64,000 bases of DNA from Vibrio natriegens NBRC 15636 = ATCC 14048 = DSM 759 (GCF_035621455.1 NZ_CP141822.1:992001-1056000), one strand, 5' to 3'; positions 30,164-40,286 are shown, counted from the stretch's first letter. Numbers and translations: made by a program. The notes: a model not told the origin generated them from the letters alone.

Positions 30164-31783
30164 ATGATTCGTATTAATGAAATTAGACTTCCTCTTGATC
30201 ATGAGGAAGGCGCGCTATTAGACGCGATCACTAAAAAGCTTGGCATTCCTGCTGAGAAAGTTATCTCCTTTAACGTCTTTAGACGCGGCTACGATGCTCG
30301 TAAGAAAACGAATATTCAGCTTATCTACACGCTAGACATCATTGTTGAAGGTGATGAAACGGCGCTGCTAGAGAAGTTTACGAAAGACCCACATGTTCGC
30401 CAAACTCCAGATATGGAATACAAGTTTGTCGCGAAAGCACCTGAAAACCTACAAGAACGCCCTGTCGTAATCGGCTTCGGTCCTTGTGGTTTGTTTGCTG
30501 GTCTGGTGCTGGCTCAAATGGGCTTTAACCCAATCATTGTTGAGCGTGGTAAAGAAGTACGTGAACGTACCAAAGATACGTTCGGTTTTTGGCGTAAGCG
30601 TGCTCTAAATACGGAGTCAAACGTGCAGTTTGGTGAGGGCGGCGCAGGTACGTTCTCTGACGGCAAGCTTTACAGTCAGGTAAAAGATCCAAACTTCTAC
30701 GGTCGTAAAGTGATCACTGAATTTGTCGATGCGGGTGCACCAGAAGAAATTCTTTACGTAAGTAAGCCGCACATCGGTACCTTTAAACTGGTTACGATGA
30801 TCGAGAAAATGCGCGCGAAAATCATCGAACTGGGTGGTGAAATCCGCTTTAGTACACGTGTGGATGATCTTCACATGGAAGATGGTCAGATTACGGGCGT
30901 CACGCTTTCAAATGGTGAAGAAATTAAGTCTCGCCACATCGTTCTTGCGGTTGGACATAGTGCTCGTGACACTTTTGAAATGTTGCATGATCGTGGCGTT
31001 TACATGGAAGCAAAACCATTCTCGGTTGGTTTCCGTATTGAGCACAAGCAAGCGATGATTGACGAAGCGCGCTTTGGTCCAAATGCAGGTAACCCGATTC
31101 TTGGCGCTGCGGATTACAAACTGGTGCACCACTGTAAGAATGGTCGTACTGTTTACAGCTTCTGTATGTGTCCGGGCGGTACTGTGGTTGCGGCTACGTC
31201 AGAAGAAGGCCGTGTAGTAACCAACGGTATGAGCCAATACTCTCGTTCAGAGCGTAACGCAAACAGTGCGATTGTAGTGGGTATCTCGCCAGAGGTAGAT
31301 TACCCGGGTGATCCGCTAGCGGGTATTCGCTTGCAGCGTGAACTAGAATCTGGCGCTTACAAGCTAGGTGGTGAGACGTACGATGCACCAGCGCAGAAGA
31401 TCGGTGATTTCCTTAAAGGTCGCGATCCAAGTGAGTTGGGTGATGTGGAACCATCATTCACACCGGGCATTAAACTGACTGATTTGTCGAAAGCACTACC
31501 ACCGTTCGCAATTGAAGCGATTCGTGAAGCGATCCCAGCTTTTGACCGTAAGATCAAAGGTTTTGCTTCAGACGATGGCTTGTTGACGGGTGTAGAAACG
31601 CGTACCTCTTCACCGGTATGTATTAAACGTGGTAAAGACTTCCAGAGCATTAACTTGAAGGGTTTCTACCCAGCAGGTGAAGGTGCTGGTTATGCTGGTG
31701 GTATTTTGTCTGCTGGTATCGACGGTATCAAAGTCGCGGAAGCAGTGGCACGTGATATCGTTGCTGCGATGGAAAACGCTTAA
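30164..31783 (+). CDS. FAD-dependent oxidoreductase (NAD(FAD)-utilising dehydrogenase family)
   Basis: 539 aa from ATG 30164 (an in-frame TTG at 30131 would add 11 residues; MIRINEIRLPLDHEEGAL is the conserved family start). FAD Rossmann motif VVIGFGPCGLFAGLVLAQMG at about 98-117, GEGGAGTFSDGKLYSQ, and a C-terminal FYPAGEGAGYAGGILSAG FAD site. A short N-terminal alpha/beta domain (residues 1-90) precedes the flavoprotein core. The family is widespread in bacteria but its reaction is unknown to me. Stands alone with its own terminator. Confidence 0.8.
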   Translation: MIRINEIRLPLDHEEGALLDAITKKLGIPAEKVISFNVFRRGYDARKKTNIQLIYTLDIIVEGDETALLEKFTKDPHVRQTPDMEYKFVAKAPENLQERPVVIGFGPCGLFAGLVLAQMGFNPIIVERGKEVRERTKDTFGFWRKRALNTESNVQFGEGGAGTFSDGKLYSQVKDPNFYGRKVITEFVDAGAPEEILYVSKPHIGTFKLVTMIEKMRAKIIELGGEIRFSTRVDDLHMEDGQITGVTLSNGEEIKSRHIVLAVGHSARDTFEMLHDRGVYMEAKPFSVGFRIEHKQAMIDEARFGPNAGNPILGAADYKLVHHCKNGRTVYSFCMCPGGTVVAATSEEGRVVTNGMSQYSRSERNANSAIVVGISPEVDYPGDPLAGIRLQRELESGAYKLGGETYDAPAQKIGDFLKGRDPSELGDVEPSFTPGIKLTDLSKALPPFAIEAIREAIPAFDRKIKGFASDDGLLTGVETRTSSPVCIKRGKDFQSINLKGFYPAGEGAGYAGGILSAGIDGIKVAEAVARDIVAAMENA

Positions 31784-31810
31784 TTTCTAAGTCGCTTGAT
31801 TAAGTGAATA

Positions 31811-31842
31811 AAGCCAGTCAGTCTCTCTGACTGGCTTTTTTT
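31811..31842 (+). terminator. Terminator after the flavoprotein gene
   Basis: GCCAGTCAG / CTGACTGGC stem with loop TCTCT and a run of seven T's. Confidence 0.88.
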
Positions 31843-32134
31843 ATATTTAGTTTAATTGCACTGTGACCTCGTTCACTACCTCTACACATGCATTAAAAAG
31901 CAGCGTATTTATGTTCATTCGGTTTAGTTAATCGTATGGAAAATAATGGCTAAGAGAGGAGTGAATGACATAAATATGCAACTGCGTTTTTGTTGGTTTC
32001 GTCACTCTGTTAATTGGTGGAAAGATCAATAGTCTAGCCCTATGAGCAAAATTGGCACTTTCCATTTAGTAAAATCAAAAAATTAGACGACACTTATCTT
32101 AAGGCCGCAAGAATATGGTTCTAAGGAGATAAGA
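31843..32134. other. AT-rich gap before the CBS protein gene
   Basis: About 290 bp without a gene; it should contain the promoter of the CBS-domain gene, preceded by AAGGAG at 32126. Nothing else recognised. Confidence 0.4.
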
Positions 32135-32554
32135 ATGCGATCATTAAAAGTAAAAGATTACATGACGTTGCAAGCAGTGACTTTCACCAAAGACATGTCG
32201 CTTTCGGCTGCTTTGAACAAGGTAATAAAAAGTGTCACTCTCGGTGGTCCTGTTATCGATGAGAATAAAAAGGTAGTGGGATTTTTATCAGAACAGGACT
32301 TGTTGGATAAGTTGGTTAAAGCGAGTTATCACTGCCAAGACACGCATACGGTTCAGGAATGCATGCACCAGGATGTACTTTCTGTTTCGCCTGAAATGTC
32401 GATTATAGAGTTGGCGGATATGATGAAAGTCGGTAAGCCTAAGGTATATCCAGTTGTTGATGACAAGGGAAAACTGGTTGGCATTATTACCAGACGCGAT
32501 GTTTTGAGAGCATTGGGTGTAACACTCAACGAGTGCTTTATGCATCCGGTATAG
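32135..32554 (+). CDS. Tandem CBS-domain protein
   Basis: 139 aa consisting of two CBS motifs (residues ~1-65 and ~70-135), with VKDYMT and QECMHQDV openings and the GIITRRDVLRAL ending. CBS pairs bind adenosyl nucleotides and act as energy or ligand sensors. No effector domain is attached and no clear partner lies beside it. AAGGAG precedes the ATG. Confidence 0.85.
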   Translation: MRSLKVKDYMTLQAVTFTKDMSLSAALNKVIKSVTLGGPVIDENKKVVGFLSEQDLLDKLVKASYHCQDTHTVQECMHQDVLSVSPEMSIIELADMMKVGKPKVYPVVDDKGKLVGIITRRDVLRALGVTLNECFMHPV

Positions 32555-32657
32555 TCAGTTAACTTTTAAATGAAAACAGAAAGGCGCACTGGCGTCTTTT
32601 TGTTTTTTAATGGGGTTGTGTTTGGTCTTTTGGGTAAAAGATTTTTAGTAATTCAAC

Positions 32658-32689
32658 TTGACCTTGGAGCTTACTCCAAGGCTTATCCT
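32658..32689 (+). promoter_or_regulatory. MerR-type (ZntR-like) metal-responsive promoter of zntA
   Basis: TTGACC (-35, 32658-32663) and TATCCT (-10, 32684-32689) are 20 bp apart and flank the dyad CCTTGGAG-CTTA-CTCCAAGG (32662-32681). The over-long spacer with a centred dyad is the hallmark of MerR-family promoters and resembles E. coli zntA. The start of transcription would be near 32696, which supports translation from ATG 32732 rather than ATG 32699. Confidence 0.85.
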
Positions 32690-32731
32690 TATTGTTAGAT
32701 GAAGAGTTTTTCACCAGTAAGGAATGAACTT

Positions 32732-35050
32732 ATGTGTACGAAACATCAAGGTTGCCAATCAGGCAAAATCAAATCGGCGGTGCCGCTAGGTGCAACTGAC
32801 TCCTGTTGTGAGTCATCCAAACCGTCAGTTAATATTTCGCAAGCGAGTGTTGATACGGCAGAAGGCTCCTGCTGTAGTAGTGGTGGTTGCAGCTCAGATT
32901 CTCCCGAAGAAGAGGCCCCCGAAAAACTGTCCAATGCTTCTATCCGCAGTGCTTCTATTCGCAATAGTTGGCTGGTCTCTGATATGGACTGTCCGTCCTG
33001 TGCTTTAAAGCTTGAAAAAGCCATTACCAGTTTAGACGGTGTCAGCAATGCAAAAGTGTTGTTTGCTACTGAGAAACTGATTGTGGATTTCGACAACCAT
33101 TCACTTACCTCTCTTATTGAACAAACTGCTCGTCAGACGGGCTTTCCACTTGCGTCACTCGATAAACCAACGAAGAAAAATCAAAGTAAAGGTTGGCGTG
33201 GTGTTATTTCTGACAATTTGCAAATTTTGTCTATCTCTGTAGCCATGCTAGTCGCTGCTGTGGTTGCCAATGTGAGCCCTCAAGTGAGCTCATGGATATT
33301 CACTCTCACCTGTCTGCTTGGCCTGTTTCCTATCGCACGCAAAGCGGTGAAGTTAGCAAAAGGGGGAACGCCGTTTGCGATTGAAACCCTAATGAGCGTT
33401 GCAGCGTTAGGCGCATTATATTTAGGTGAAACCGCAGAAGCGGCGATGGTGCTATTGCTTTTCCTTATTGGTGAAAAGTTAGAAGCGTATGCATCATCGC
33501 GTGCTCGTAGTGGCATTCAGGCCCTGATGGATTTGGTTCCTGAAAACACGATCTTGATTCAAGAGGGGGTGCGCAAAGAAGTGCCTGCCTCTCAACTTCA
33601 GCCGGGGGATGTGATTGAAGTCGCGCCCGGAGGTCGTATGCCTGCCGACGGCATGCTAATGAACTCAATGGCCAGCTTTGATGAAAGCGCGCTGACTGGA
33701 GAATCCGTACCCGTTGAATACGAAGAAGGCGGCAAAATCATGGCGGGTGCCGTCGTGGTTGATAAGGTAGTGCAGGTACAAGTTACTTCTCGACAAGGTG
33801 ATAATGCGATTGATCGTATCTTACATTTGATTGAAGAAGCAGAATCACGAAAAGCCCCGCTGGAACGTTTCTTAGATAAGTTCAGCCGATGGTATACGCC
33901 GTTAATGATGTTAGTGTCGTTGGTGGTCGTTGTTGCTCCGCCAGTGCTGTTTGCTCAGCCTTGGGAGACTTGGATTTACCGTGGGTTGGCACTGCTGCTG
34001 ATCGCTTGTCCGTGCGCTTTGGTTATCTCTACACCAGCTGCGATTACTTCAGGTTTAGCGGCGGGAGCTCGTCGCGGTGCATTAATCAAAGGCGGTGCCG
34101 CATTAGAGTTGCTTGGGAAAGTGGAGTCGGTGGCTTTTGATAAAACCGGCACGCTGACAGAGGGTAAGCCTAAAGTCACCGATGTGTTGGCATATGGCGT
34201 AACTAAAGAGCAGTTAATGAGCCATACTGCGTCGATTGAAGTGGGGTCAAGCCACCCATTAGCCGTATCGTTGGTCAATAAGGCCAAAGAGTTGGGTATC
34301 ACAATACCAGAAGCAAGCGAAAAAACTGTGCAGGTTGGCTCGGGCATAACCGGGCTCGTTGAAGGTAAGCTAATTCAGGTAATAGCCCCGTCGAAAGCGG
34401 AATTCCAGCTTTCCCAGGAAATACAAGATCAGGTTACTGACCTGGAATCGTCGGGGAAAACGGTGGTTATCGTACGCTTTGAGCAAGAAATCGTGGGTTT
34501 GATTGCCTGGCAGGATACGTTACGTGAAGATGCGCAACTTACCGTTTCTGCTCTGAAAGGGTTAGGTATCAGCTCTGTGATGTTAACGGGAGATAACCCT
34601 CGTAGTGCGGAAGCCATCGCCAGCCAAATAGGGTTAGATTATCAAGCCAGCTTATTGCCTGCCGACAAAGTACATTATGTTGAAATGCTTTCGAAGCAGC
34701 ATACCGTTGCAATGTTGGGAGATGGAATCAACGATGCGCCAGCGATGAAGGCTTCCAGTATTGGTATTGCCATGGGAGGCGGGACGGACGTGGCACTTGA
34801 AACGGCAGATGCGGCTCTGACTCATAATCGTCTGTCAGAACTACCAGCAATGATCGAATTGTCACGTGCGACAATGAACAATATTCGCCAGAATGTTGCG
34901 TTAGCACTTGGCCTTAAAGGCGTTTTTCTTGTGACGAGTCTGTTTGGTATTACCGGACTTTGGATGGCAGTATTGGCCGATAGTGGAGCGACAGCATTGG
35001 TGACACTGAATGCGTTAAGGCTGTTACGTTTTAAGTCGAAGCACATGTAG
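32732..35050 (+). CDS. zntA: Zn/Cd/Pb-exporting P1B-type ATPase ZntA
   Basis: 772 aa from ATG 32732 (AAGGA 8 bases upstream). The N-terminus has an unusual Cys-rich leader (CTKHQGC, SCCESS, SCCSSGGCSS) before a heavy-metal-associated domain with DMDCPSC. Then come membrane helices, the actuator TGES loop, the ion-binding CPC motif (Cys426-Pro-Cys428), phosphorylation Asp470 in DKTGTLTEG, nucleotide-binding SSHPLAVSL, and hinge GDGINDAPA. It pumps Zn2+, Cd2+ and Pb2+ out of the cytoplasm. The MerR-type promoter indicates metal induction; the regulator gene is not in the window. Confidence 0.93.
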   Translation: MCTKHQGCQSGKIKSAVPLGATDSCCESSKPSVNISQASVDTAEGSCCSSGGCSSDSPEEEAPEKLSNASIRSASIRNSWLVSDMDCPSCALKLEKAITSLDGVSNAKVLFATEKLIVDFDNHSLTSLIEQTARQTGFPLASLDKPTKKNQSKGWRGVISDNLQILSISVAMLVAAVVANVSPQVSSWIFTLTCLLGLFPIARKAVKLAKGGTPFAIETLMSVAALGALYLGETAEAAMVLLLFLIGEKLEAYASSRARSGIQALMDLVPENTILIQEGVRKEVPASQLQPGDVIEVAPGGRMPADGMLMNSMASFDESALTGESVPVEYEEGGKIMAGAVVVDKVVQVQVTSRQGDNAIDRILHLIEEAESRKAPLERFLDKFSRWYTPLMMLVSLVVVVAPPVLFAQPWETWIYRGLALLLIACPCALVISTPAAITSGLAAGARRGALIKGGAALELLGKVESVAFDKTGTLTEGKPKVTDVLAYGVTKEQLMSHTASIEVGSSHPLAVSLVNKAKELGITIPEASEKTVQVGSGITGLVEGKLIQVIAPSKAEFQLSQEIQDQVTDLESSGKTVVIVRFEQEIVGLIAWQDTLREDAQLTVSALKGLGISSVMLTGDNPRSAEAIASQIGLDYQASLLPADKVHYVEMLSKQHTVAMLGDGINDAPAMKASSIGIAMGGGTDVALETADAALTHNRLSELPAMIELSRATMNNIRQNVALALGLKGVFLVTSLFGITGLWMAVLADSGATALVTLNALRLLRFKSKHM

Positions 35051-35077
35051 TATTGAAACAAAGTTGCACTATATTTA

Positions 35078-35108
35078 ACCCGAGACATGATGGTGTCTCG
35101 GGTTTTTT
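35078..35108 (+). terminator. Terminator after zntA
   Basis: ACCCGAGACA / TGTCTCGGGT stem, 6-nt loop, then TTTTTA. Confidence 0.9.
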
Positions 35109-35248
35109 ATTTTCTTGCACTCGGTATTGCTCGGCTTGATAGCTGGGTGGTAATGGTTGTCTATCTTATATGCAACTGGATTTAAATTTCACTAAAAGTG
35201 TGATGCAAATCTATTTTGTGTGAAAGTGTGGTTATATTACATTTTGCA

Positions 35249-35268
35249 GATGTGACTAGTATCACTAT
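35249..35268 (+). promoter_or_regulatory. CRP-type site upstream of udp
   Basis: TGTGA-CTAGTA-TCACT (35251-35266) matches the CRP consensus TGTGA-N6-TCACA at 9 of 10 arm bases, about 95 bp before the udp start. A second, half-conserved TGTGAT is at 35199. udp is CRP/CytR controlled in E. coli. Confidence 0.7.
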
Positions 35269-35361
35269 ATATCCCCTTAAGGTTGGTTACAGTGGTTCTG
35301 TACCCAACCACAGATTAATGAGCTTATTGCCGAAAAAATAAGCCACAATAAGGAGCGACTT

Positions 35362-36120
35362 ATGTCTCAAGCTGTATTCCATCTAGGTGTTACTGAAGCT
35401 GATCTTAATGGTGCGACTCTAGCCATTATTCCAGGTGATCCTGCCCGCGTTCAAAAAATCGCTGAACAAATGGAGAACCCAGTATTTCTTGCAAGCCAAC
35501 GTGAATACACGCTATACCGTGCAGAGTTGGACGGTAAGCCTGTTGTGGTTTGTTCAACTGGTATCGGTGGCCCTTCGACTTCTATTGCGGTTGAAGAGTT
35601 AGCTCAGCTTGGCGTACGTACTTTCCTCCGCGTTGGTACCACTGGCGCTATTCAACCAAACGTAAACGTTGGTGACATGATTGTGACGACGGGTTCTGTT
35701 CGTCTGGATGGTGCGAGCCTGCACTTCGCACCAATGGAGTTCCCTGCGGTTGCTGATTTTGACGTTGCAACAGCGATGAAAGCTGCTGTGGAAGAGTCTG
35801 GTGCCACTGTTCATATGGGCGTAACTGCATCAAGTGATACTTTCTACCCAGGTCAAGAGCGTTACGATACATTTACTGGCCGTGTTGTTAAGCGTTTCCA
35901 AGGTTCAATGAAAGAGTGGCAAGACATGGGCGTGCTGAACTTTGAAATGGAGTCAGCGACACTGCTAACCATGTGTGCAAGTTCTGGCCTGAAAGCGGGT
36001 TGTGTTGCAGGTGTTATTATCAACCGTACACAGAAAGAGATCCCGGATCACTCAACTCTGAAAGAGACAGAAGCTCGTTCTATCAAAGTCGTCGTAGAAG
36101 CAGCGCGTAAAATGCTTTAA
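35362..36120 (+). CDS. udp: Uridine phosphorylase
   Basis: 252 aa. [13 protein letters not shown] near the N-terminus (phosphate site), [27 protein letters not shown] and the C-terminal [12 protein letters not shown] (ribose/base site) identify the NP-I family, and overall sequence is Udp. It splits uridine with phosphate into uracil and ribose-1-phosphate in nucleoside salvage. Single gene with its own CRP-like site and terminator. Confidence 0.95.
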   Translation: MSQAVFHLGVTEADLNGATLAIIPGDPARVQKIAEQMENPVFLASQREYTLYRAELDGKPVVVCSTGIGGPSTSIAVEELAQLGVRTFLRVGTTGAIQPNVNVGDMIVTTGSVRLDGASLHFAPMEFPAVADFDVATAMKAAVEESGATVHMGVTASSDTFYPGQERYDTFTGRVVKRFQGSMKEWQDMGVLNFEMESATLLTMCASSGLKAGCVAGVIINRTQKEIPDHSTLKETEARSIKVVVEAARKML

Positions 36121-36148
36121 TTCGTCTTTCATTGACGGAATAGAATTG

Positions 36149-36179
36149 AAAAAGCCAGAGGGAAACCTCTGGCTTTTTG
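36149..36179 (+). terminator. Terminator after udp
   Basis: AAAGCCAGAGG / CCTCTGGCTTT stem, loop GAAA, then T-rich. Confidence 0.88.
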
Positions 36180-36200
36180 CTTTTGGTTGTACCAACCATG

Positions 36201-36228
36201 AAAAAAGCAGCGTTTTCGCTGCTTTTTG
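36201..36228 (-). terminator. Terminator of the DUF1887 gene
   Basis: AAGCAGCG / CGCTGCTT stem with TTTT/AAAA loop, followed on the minus strand by TTTT; 13 bp after the stop. Confidence 0.75.
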
Positions 36229-36241
36229 TATTTTGTGTTGA

Positions 36242-37402
36242 TTAAACCTCGTCTGAACCACCTGCCGCTTTAAACCACGCAGTAAGGTGTGTTTTCAGAT
36301 CTTTTAGCTCATCAGGGCCAATCAGAGCTAATCCCAGATCTTCGGCACGAGTAATGTCGTTATGACGTAGTGGACGGAAGCTGACCAGCATGGCTCTGGC
36401 TTGCAAGCCACCTAAAAGGTCGCGAAGTGATTCCAGTTTATACAGCGTATCATCGCCGTCATCACGCATACCCTTTGTTTTACACTCGATGATGTGAAGC
36501 TTATTGTTTACCACTGTCGCGACGTCCAGTTCATTACGAACTTCACTTTCTCCAAGCTTACGGTAGACCTGAACATTCAATGAGCGGTCTTGAATCGTTG
36601 GCATCGTGTCTTGAATCTGCTTAACGGTACTGTGTACCAAGGTCTCTAGCCATTCGCCGTTAGAAAAACGACGAGCATCTTCATTTGCAAAGGTCAGAAT
36701 GCCGTTTTCGTAGGTGGCAATTTGCGCTTCAACAAGATCACTGAGCAGCATGTTAAGTTCGCGATAGCCTTGTTGCTTTTCAGACAGCTCTACATCCAGC
36801 TTCTGCTCTTTACGACACGTCGTTGCAAGGTAGTTGAGTGTGGCTAAGCCAGGACCAAGCTCAAGGGCGTTTGAAGCCCAACGCTCACCCAAATCGTATA
36901 GCTTTTTATCAAGCAGAGGAGGAAGGTCAAGGTACTGGAACTCGCCTCGCGCACCAAAAATTGTCAGATAATCAGCAATCTTAATATGGTCTTCTACCTG
37001 AGTGTCTTCCTGGCCATCAGGGTAAAGCCAGCATAATTTGTCGCTGTTTGGCTCAACCACAAAAATTGGCCAGTGATAAGTGCGGAACACTTCATAAACA
37101 GACAGTAAACGATGTCGAAGGCCACAGCTGGCATTGAGTTTTACTTCTTCGCCGCGATCGTGAAGGTCCTTCGCTAATTTCTGAATCGATTGTTTAATTA
37201 ACGTGGTATTGACTGCGGAAGGGATCTCAAAGAATTCGGAAGTAATCTCTCGCTGCGTTAATACGGAGCTCAGTCGGTTGTACATTTCTTTTTGGCTAGA
37301 GTCGCCGATGAAGACAATATGCGAACTTAGCGTGCGATTATCCAATAGAGGGGTAACCAATCTCACTGGGTCTTGGTCAATTATACCAACATGAACAGCC
37401 AT
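36242..37402 (-). CDS. DUF1887 protein: CARF-like domain plus PD-(D/E)XK nuclease (VC1899 type)
   Basis: 386 aa. The N-terminal ~150 residues form a CARF/Rossmann-like domain (HVGIIDQDPVRLVTPLL, IVFIGDS, LNASCGLRHRLLSVYEVF). The C-terminal part has a PD-(D/E)XK nuclease core: Asp in NELDVATVV (about 288-296) and the IIECKTK motif (about 307-313). This is the architecture of V. cholerae VC1899, whose structure is the early CARF reference, and of the cyclic-oligoadenylate-activated nucleases Card1/Can2. It sits next to udp in a core region, with no type III CRISPR locus in the window, so its activator is unknown. Confidence 0.85.
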   Translation of the reverse strand: MAVHVGIIDQDPVRLVTPLLDNRTLSSHIVFIGDSSQKEMYNRLSSVLTQREITSEFFEIPSAVNTTLIKQSIQKLAKDLHDRGEEVKLNASCGLRHRLLSVYEVFRTYHWPIFVVEPNSDKLCWLYPDGQEDTQVEDHIKIADYLTIFGARGEFQYLDLPPLLDKKLYDLGERWASNALELGPGLATLNYLATTCRKEQKLDVELSEKQQGYRELNMLLSDLVEAQIATYENGILTFANEDARRFSNGEWLETLVHSTVKQIQDTMPTIQDRSLNVQVYRKLGESEVRNELDVATVVNNKLHIIECKTKGMRDDGDDTLYKLESLRDLLGGLQARAMLVSFRPLRHNDITRAEDLGLALIGPDELKDLKTHLTAWFKAAGGSDEV

Positions 37403-37492
37403 AGATTTTCCTTTTTATGCGGCCGCTCGAAAATAGATATGCAAGAGGATGAGTCGGCCATACTAACGATATGTAGACACGACGGATAAAAA

Positions 37493-37523
37493 ACAAGGGC
37501 GACATCATAAAAAGTCGCCCTTA
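37493..37523 (-). terminator. Terminator of the chemoreceptor gene
   Basis: On the minus strand AAGGGCGAC / GTCGCCCTT form a stem with a T-rich run after it, 34 bp past the stop. Confidence 0.8.
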
Positions 37524-37556
37524 CACAGTTGGTTGAACCAGTTCCTTTATCTATGG

Positions 37557-39548
37557 CTATAGCGTAAATCGGTGCACCAGCGAGTTTTGTTGATGTGCCA
37601 GATGAGTCAGCGATTCACTGGTTTGCGCGATGTTAGACATGGCCTGATAGCTCTCATCTGCGATATTGTTGATGTCTTCAATACTGCGAGCGATATCTGC
37701 CGATGTTTCACTTTGCTCTGCGGCTGCCTGCGAAATATGGGTGCTCATTTGACTAATCTCGATGATAAGTGCCTGAATTTCTTCCATCGAACTATTGGCC
37801 TTCGAAGCTTGTTCCACCGACTCTTCCATATCGTTCATACAGCTTTGAATAACATGGTTAGCCGATTGGGAGCTCGATTGAAGATTGCTGATCATCGACT
37901 CAATCTCGGTTGTTGATTCTGTGGTACGGGAAGCAAGAACACGTACCTCATCCGCAACGACGGCAAAACCACGCCCTTGATCGCCAGCGCGAGCGGCCTC
38001 AATGGCAGCATTCAGCGCCAATAGGTTGGTTTGCTCGGCAATGTTACGAATCACATCCAGAATAGAGCCAATCTGTGCACTCATCTTCTGTAGTTCAGAA
38101 ACCGCACTGACAGACTCATGTAAACGCGTCTCCAGCTGATTAATCGTGCTGATATTGCCACTCATGATATTGCGACCTTCTTCTGAAGCCGACTCAACGC
38201 GCTGTACCATCTCCATTGAGCTTTGAGCATTTTGTGCCACTTCCTGAACGGAATGTGACATTTCAGTCATTGCTGTCGCGACATTAGCGGTCTGTTCACG
38301 TTGAGAGTTTAATTGTCTCTGAGCGAGGGAAGAGGTTTGCTCGTTAGTGGCGGCCGTAGACGCTAAGTTTTCAGACGCATCATTCAACTTAACCAGAATG
38401 TTGTGCAGGCTATCCGCGAGCGAATTGATGTGGCCGCTTACCCGACTGAATTCATTTTTGTAACGAACATCTATTCGCTGTGTCATATCGCCTTCGGTTA
38501 GGCTTTCAAGTACGTTGAGGATCTTGGTTAGAGGTTCGCGCACACTGTGAGCAATGTGATAGCCGATAGCGGCAGCAAACAGCACCACAACAACACCAAT
38601 GATCATGGCTTTTGTAACCCCTGCCGAGTAGATATCGCCCGCGTCAGCAAGAGATTCATTTAATTTATCCGTGGCGGTAGTTGTAAACTGCTCAAGAATC
38701 GCCATGGTTGCGTCTACTTTGCTGGTAAGGTTCGCTATGTTGGCATACAGCGCAGAGCGAGCGGTGAGGTAGCTGTTGTGTTGATCCAGAACGCCACCAC
38801 GTTTACCCACATCGCGGGTGAACTGTTCGACAGAATCACCGAAGACTTTTTTAAGTTCTGGTAATTGAGCTGTCAGCCCACGGAACGCGTCGTTTAAGTG
38901 CGATATCGCTTTACGGTTTTTAGCGACGGCTTTAGTAACAAAGTCAGAGTTTGAGCTGGCCAGCGCATCTGACGTGATGACTTCCGCGTCTTTCAGTTTA
39001 ATGAAGTAACTTTTCGCCATCACTTTCACGGAGATACTGGATTGATCATCAACGTATTCTTTCAGCCCGATAGAGAGCTCAGTATTCAGCTTTTGGAAGC
39101 GTCGTGAAGATTTCTGAACCGCGTCTTGGGCTGCGAACATGGCTTCGTAGTTATCCATAGCTTCGATAGCTTCTGTAAAGTAGCTTTGCTCTAATGTTTT
39201 TAGCTCAGCAAAGGGTTCGGCTAGAGAAGGGTAGATTTCACTCGCGGATTTTAATTGCTCCAGGGTGGATTCAAAACGTTGTTGAGATTTGGCGAATTCC
39301 TGACGCAACTCGTCCATGCGCTGTTTATTCTCAGTAGTCAGGAAGTCTTTGAAAGATTTATCTGCTGAAAGTAACTCGACACTGGTTTGGTTCGATAGCG
39401 AAACCAGCGGTAAAGATGACTCGGATACGGTCTGAAACTTGCCATGAATGTCATTCATTCCACTCATCATTATGGCAATTGTGACGGCGAATAGGATGAT
39501 GATAAGTCCAAAACCAGCATACATCCGTTTAATTACTGAACCTCGCAT
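37557..39548 (-). CDS. Methyl-accepting chemotaxis protein
   Basis: 663 aa from ATG 39548 (GAGAGGA upstream; an in-frame TTG 14 codons earlier lacks a ribosome site). Two membrane helices (about residues 12-32 and 305-325) bracket a ~270-residue all-helical periplasmic sensor, probably of the helical bimodular type. A HAMP domain follows ([20 protein letters not shown]), then the signalling domain with the conserved hairpin tip [20 protein letters not shown] and [15 protein letters not shown]. Ligand not recognisable. Confidence 0.9.
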   Translation of the reverse strand: MRGSVIKRMYAGFGLIIILFAVTIAIMMSGMNDIHGKFQTVSESSLPLVSLSNQTSVELLSADKSFKDFLTTENKQRMDELRQEFAKSQQRFESTLEQLKSASEIYPSLAEPFAELKTLEQSYFTEAIEAMDNYEAMFAAQDAVQKSSRRFQKLNTELSIGLKEYVDDQSSISVKVMAKSYFIKLKDAEVITSDALASSNSDFVTKAVAKNRKAISHLNDAFRGLTAQLPELKKVFGDSVEQFTRDVGKRGGVLDQHNSYLTARSALYANIANLTSKVDATMAILEQFTTTATDKLNESLADAGDIYSAGVTKAMIIGVVVVLFAAAIGYHIAHSVREPLTKILNVLESLTEGDMTQRIDVRYKNEFSRVSGHINSLADSLHNILVKLNDASENLASTAATNEQTSSLAQRQLNSQREQTANVATAMTEMSHSVQEVAQNAQSSMEMVQRVESASEEGRNIMSGNISTINQLETRLHESVSAVSELQKMSAQIGSILDVIRNIAEQTNLLALNAAIEAARAGDQGRGFAVVADEVRVLASRTTESTTEIESMISNLQSSSQSANHVIQSCMNDMEESVEQASKANSSMEEIQALIIEISQMSTHISQAAAEQSETSADIARSIEDINNIADESYQAMSNIAQTSESLTHLAHQQNSLVHRFTL

Positions 39549-39862
39549 ACGTGAGCGTCCTCTCCCAAAAATAGACAAAAAGGTTTCCAAATGACGTCAA
39601 AATGCTGGATTCGTAATGGTTTAGTCCATATCTGATCAGTATCTATAAGTGATTTGGAGATAATTTATAGTTGTCTTAAAAATGTAACAAAATTAACCGG
39701 ATTGTATTGACTATGCGACGCGCATTTTATGACGCAGGCTACAAAAAAGGCTTTGTTTTAAACACCTTAATGAATAATGTTAAGTGAACACTGTTTTTAT
39801 TGAGCTCTGCTTAGGGTTGGCGCATACTAACTACGTTACACAACTTATAAAATGGAGTACCC
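39549..39862. other. Divergent gap between chemoreceptor and hinT
   Basis: 314 bp with promoters for both genes. A TTGACT at about 39707 is a possible -35 box for hinT. No other feature recognised. Confidence 0.35.
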
Positions 39863-40213
39863 ATGCCGGAAGAGACTATCTTTAGTAAAATTATTCGTAA
39901 GGAAATCCCCGCTGATGTTCTTTACCAAGATGATTTAGTAACCGCTTTCCGTGACATTAACCCGCGCGCGCCAAGCCATATTCTTATCATCCCAAATAAA
40001 TTGATCCCGACAGTGAATGATGTCGAAGCTGAAGATGAAGCGATGATGGGACGACTATTTACCGTCGCGAGAAAGCTTGCAAAAGACGAAGGCATTGCTG
40101 AAGACGGTTACCGCTTGATCGTGAACTGCAACCCACATGGTGGCCAAGAGGTGTATCACATTCACATGCACCTACTGGGCGGCCGTCCTTTAGGGCCAAT
40201 GGTGGTGAGTTAG
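39863..40213 (+). CDS. hinT: HIT-family purine nucleoside phosphoramidase HinT
   Basis: 116 aa. N-terminal [18 protein letters not shown] and the histidine triad [14 protein letters not shown] near the C-terminus define HinT, which hydrolyses adenosine 5'-phosphoramidates. A hairpin (40225-40248, TTGGGTGG / CCACCCAA) follows the stop. In E. coli hinT also precedes the ycfL-lpoB-thiK group, so synteny is conserved. Confidence 0.93.
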   Translation: MPEETIFSKIIRKEIPADVLYQDDLVTAFRDINPRAPSHILIIPNKLIPTVNDVEAEDEAMMGRLFTVARKLAKDEGIAEDGYRLIVNCNPHGGQEVYHIHMHLLGGRPLGPMVVS

Positions 40214-40224
40214 CCTGCATTTAT

Positions 40225-40256
40225 TGGGTGGTGAATTGGCCACCCAATTTATACTC
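40225..40256 (+). terminator. Hairpin after hinT
   Basis: TTGGGTGG / CCACCCAA stem with an 8-nt loop, followed by TTTATACTCTTTTC; moderate terminator or attenuator before the lipoprotein operon. Confidence 0.5.
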
Positions 40257-40286
40257 TTTTCTGAGCACACATTTGTGGAGATAAAT

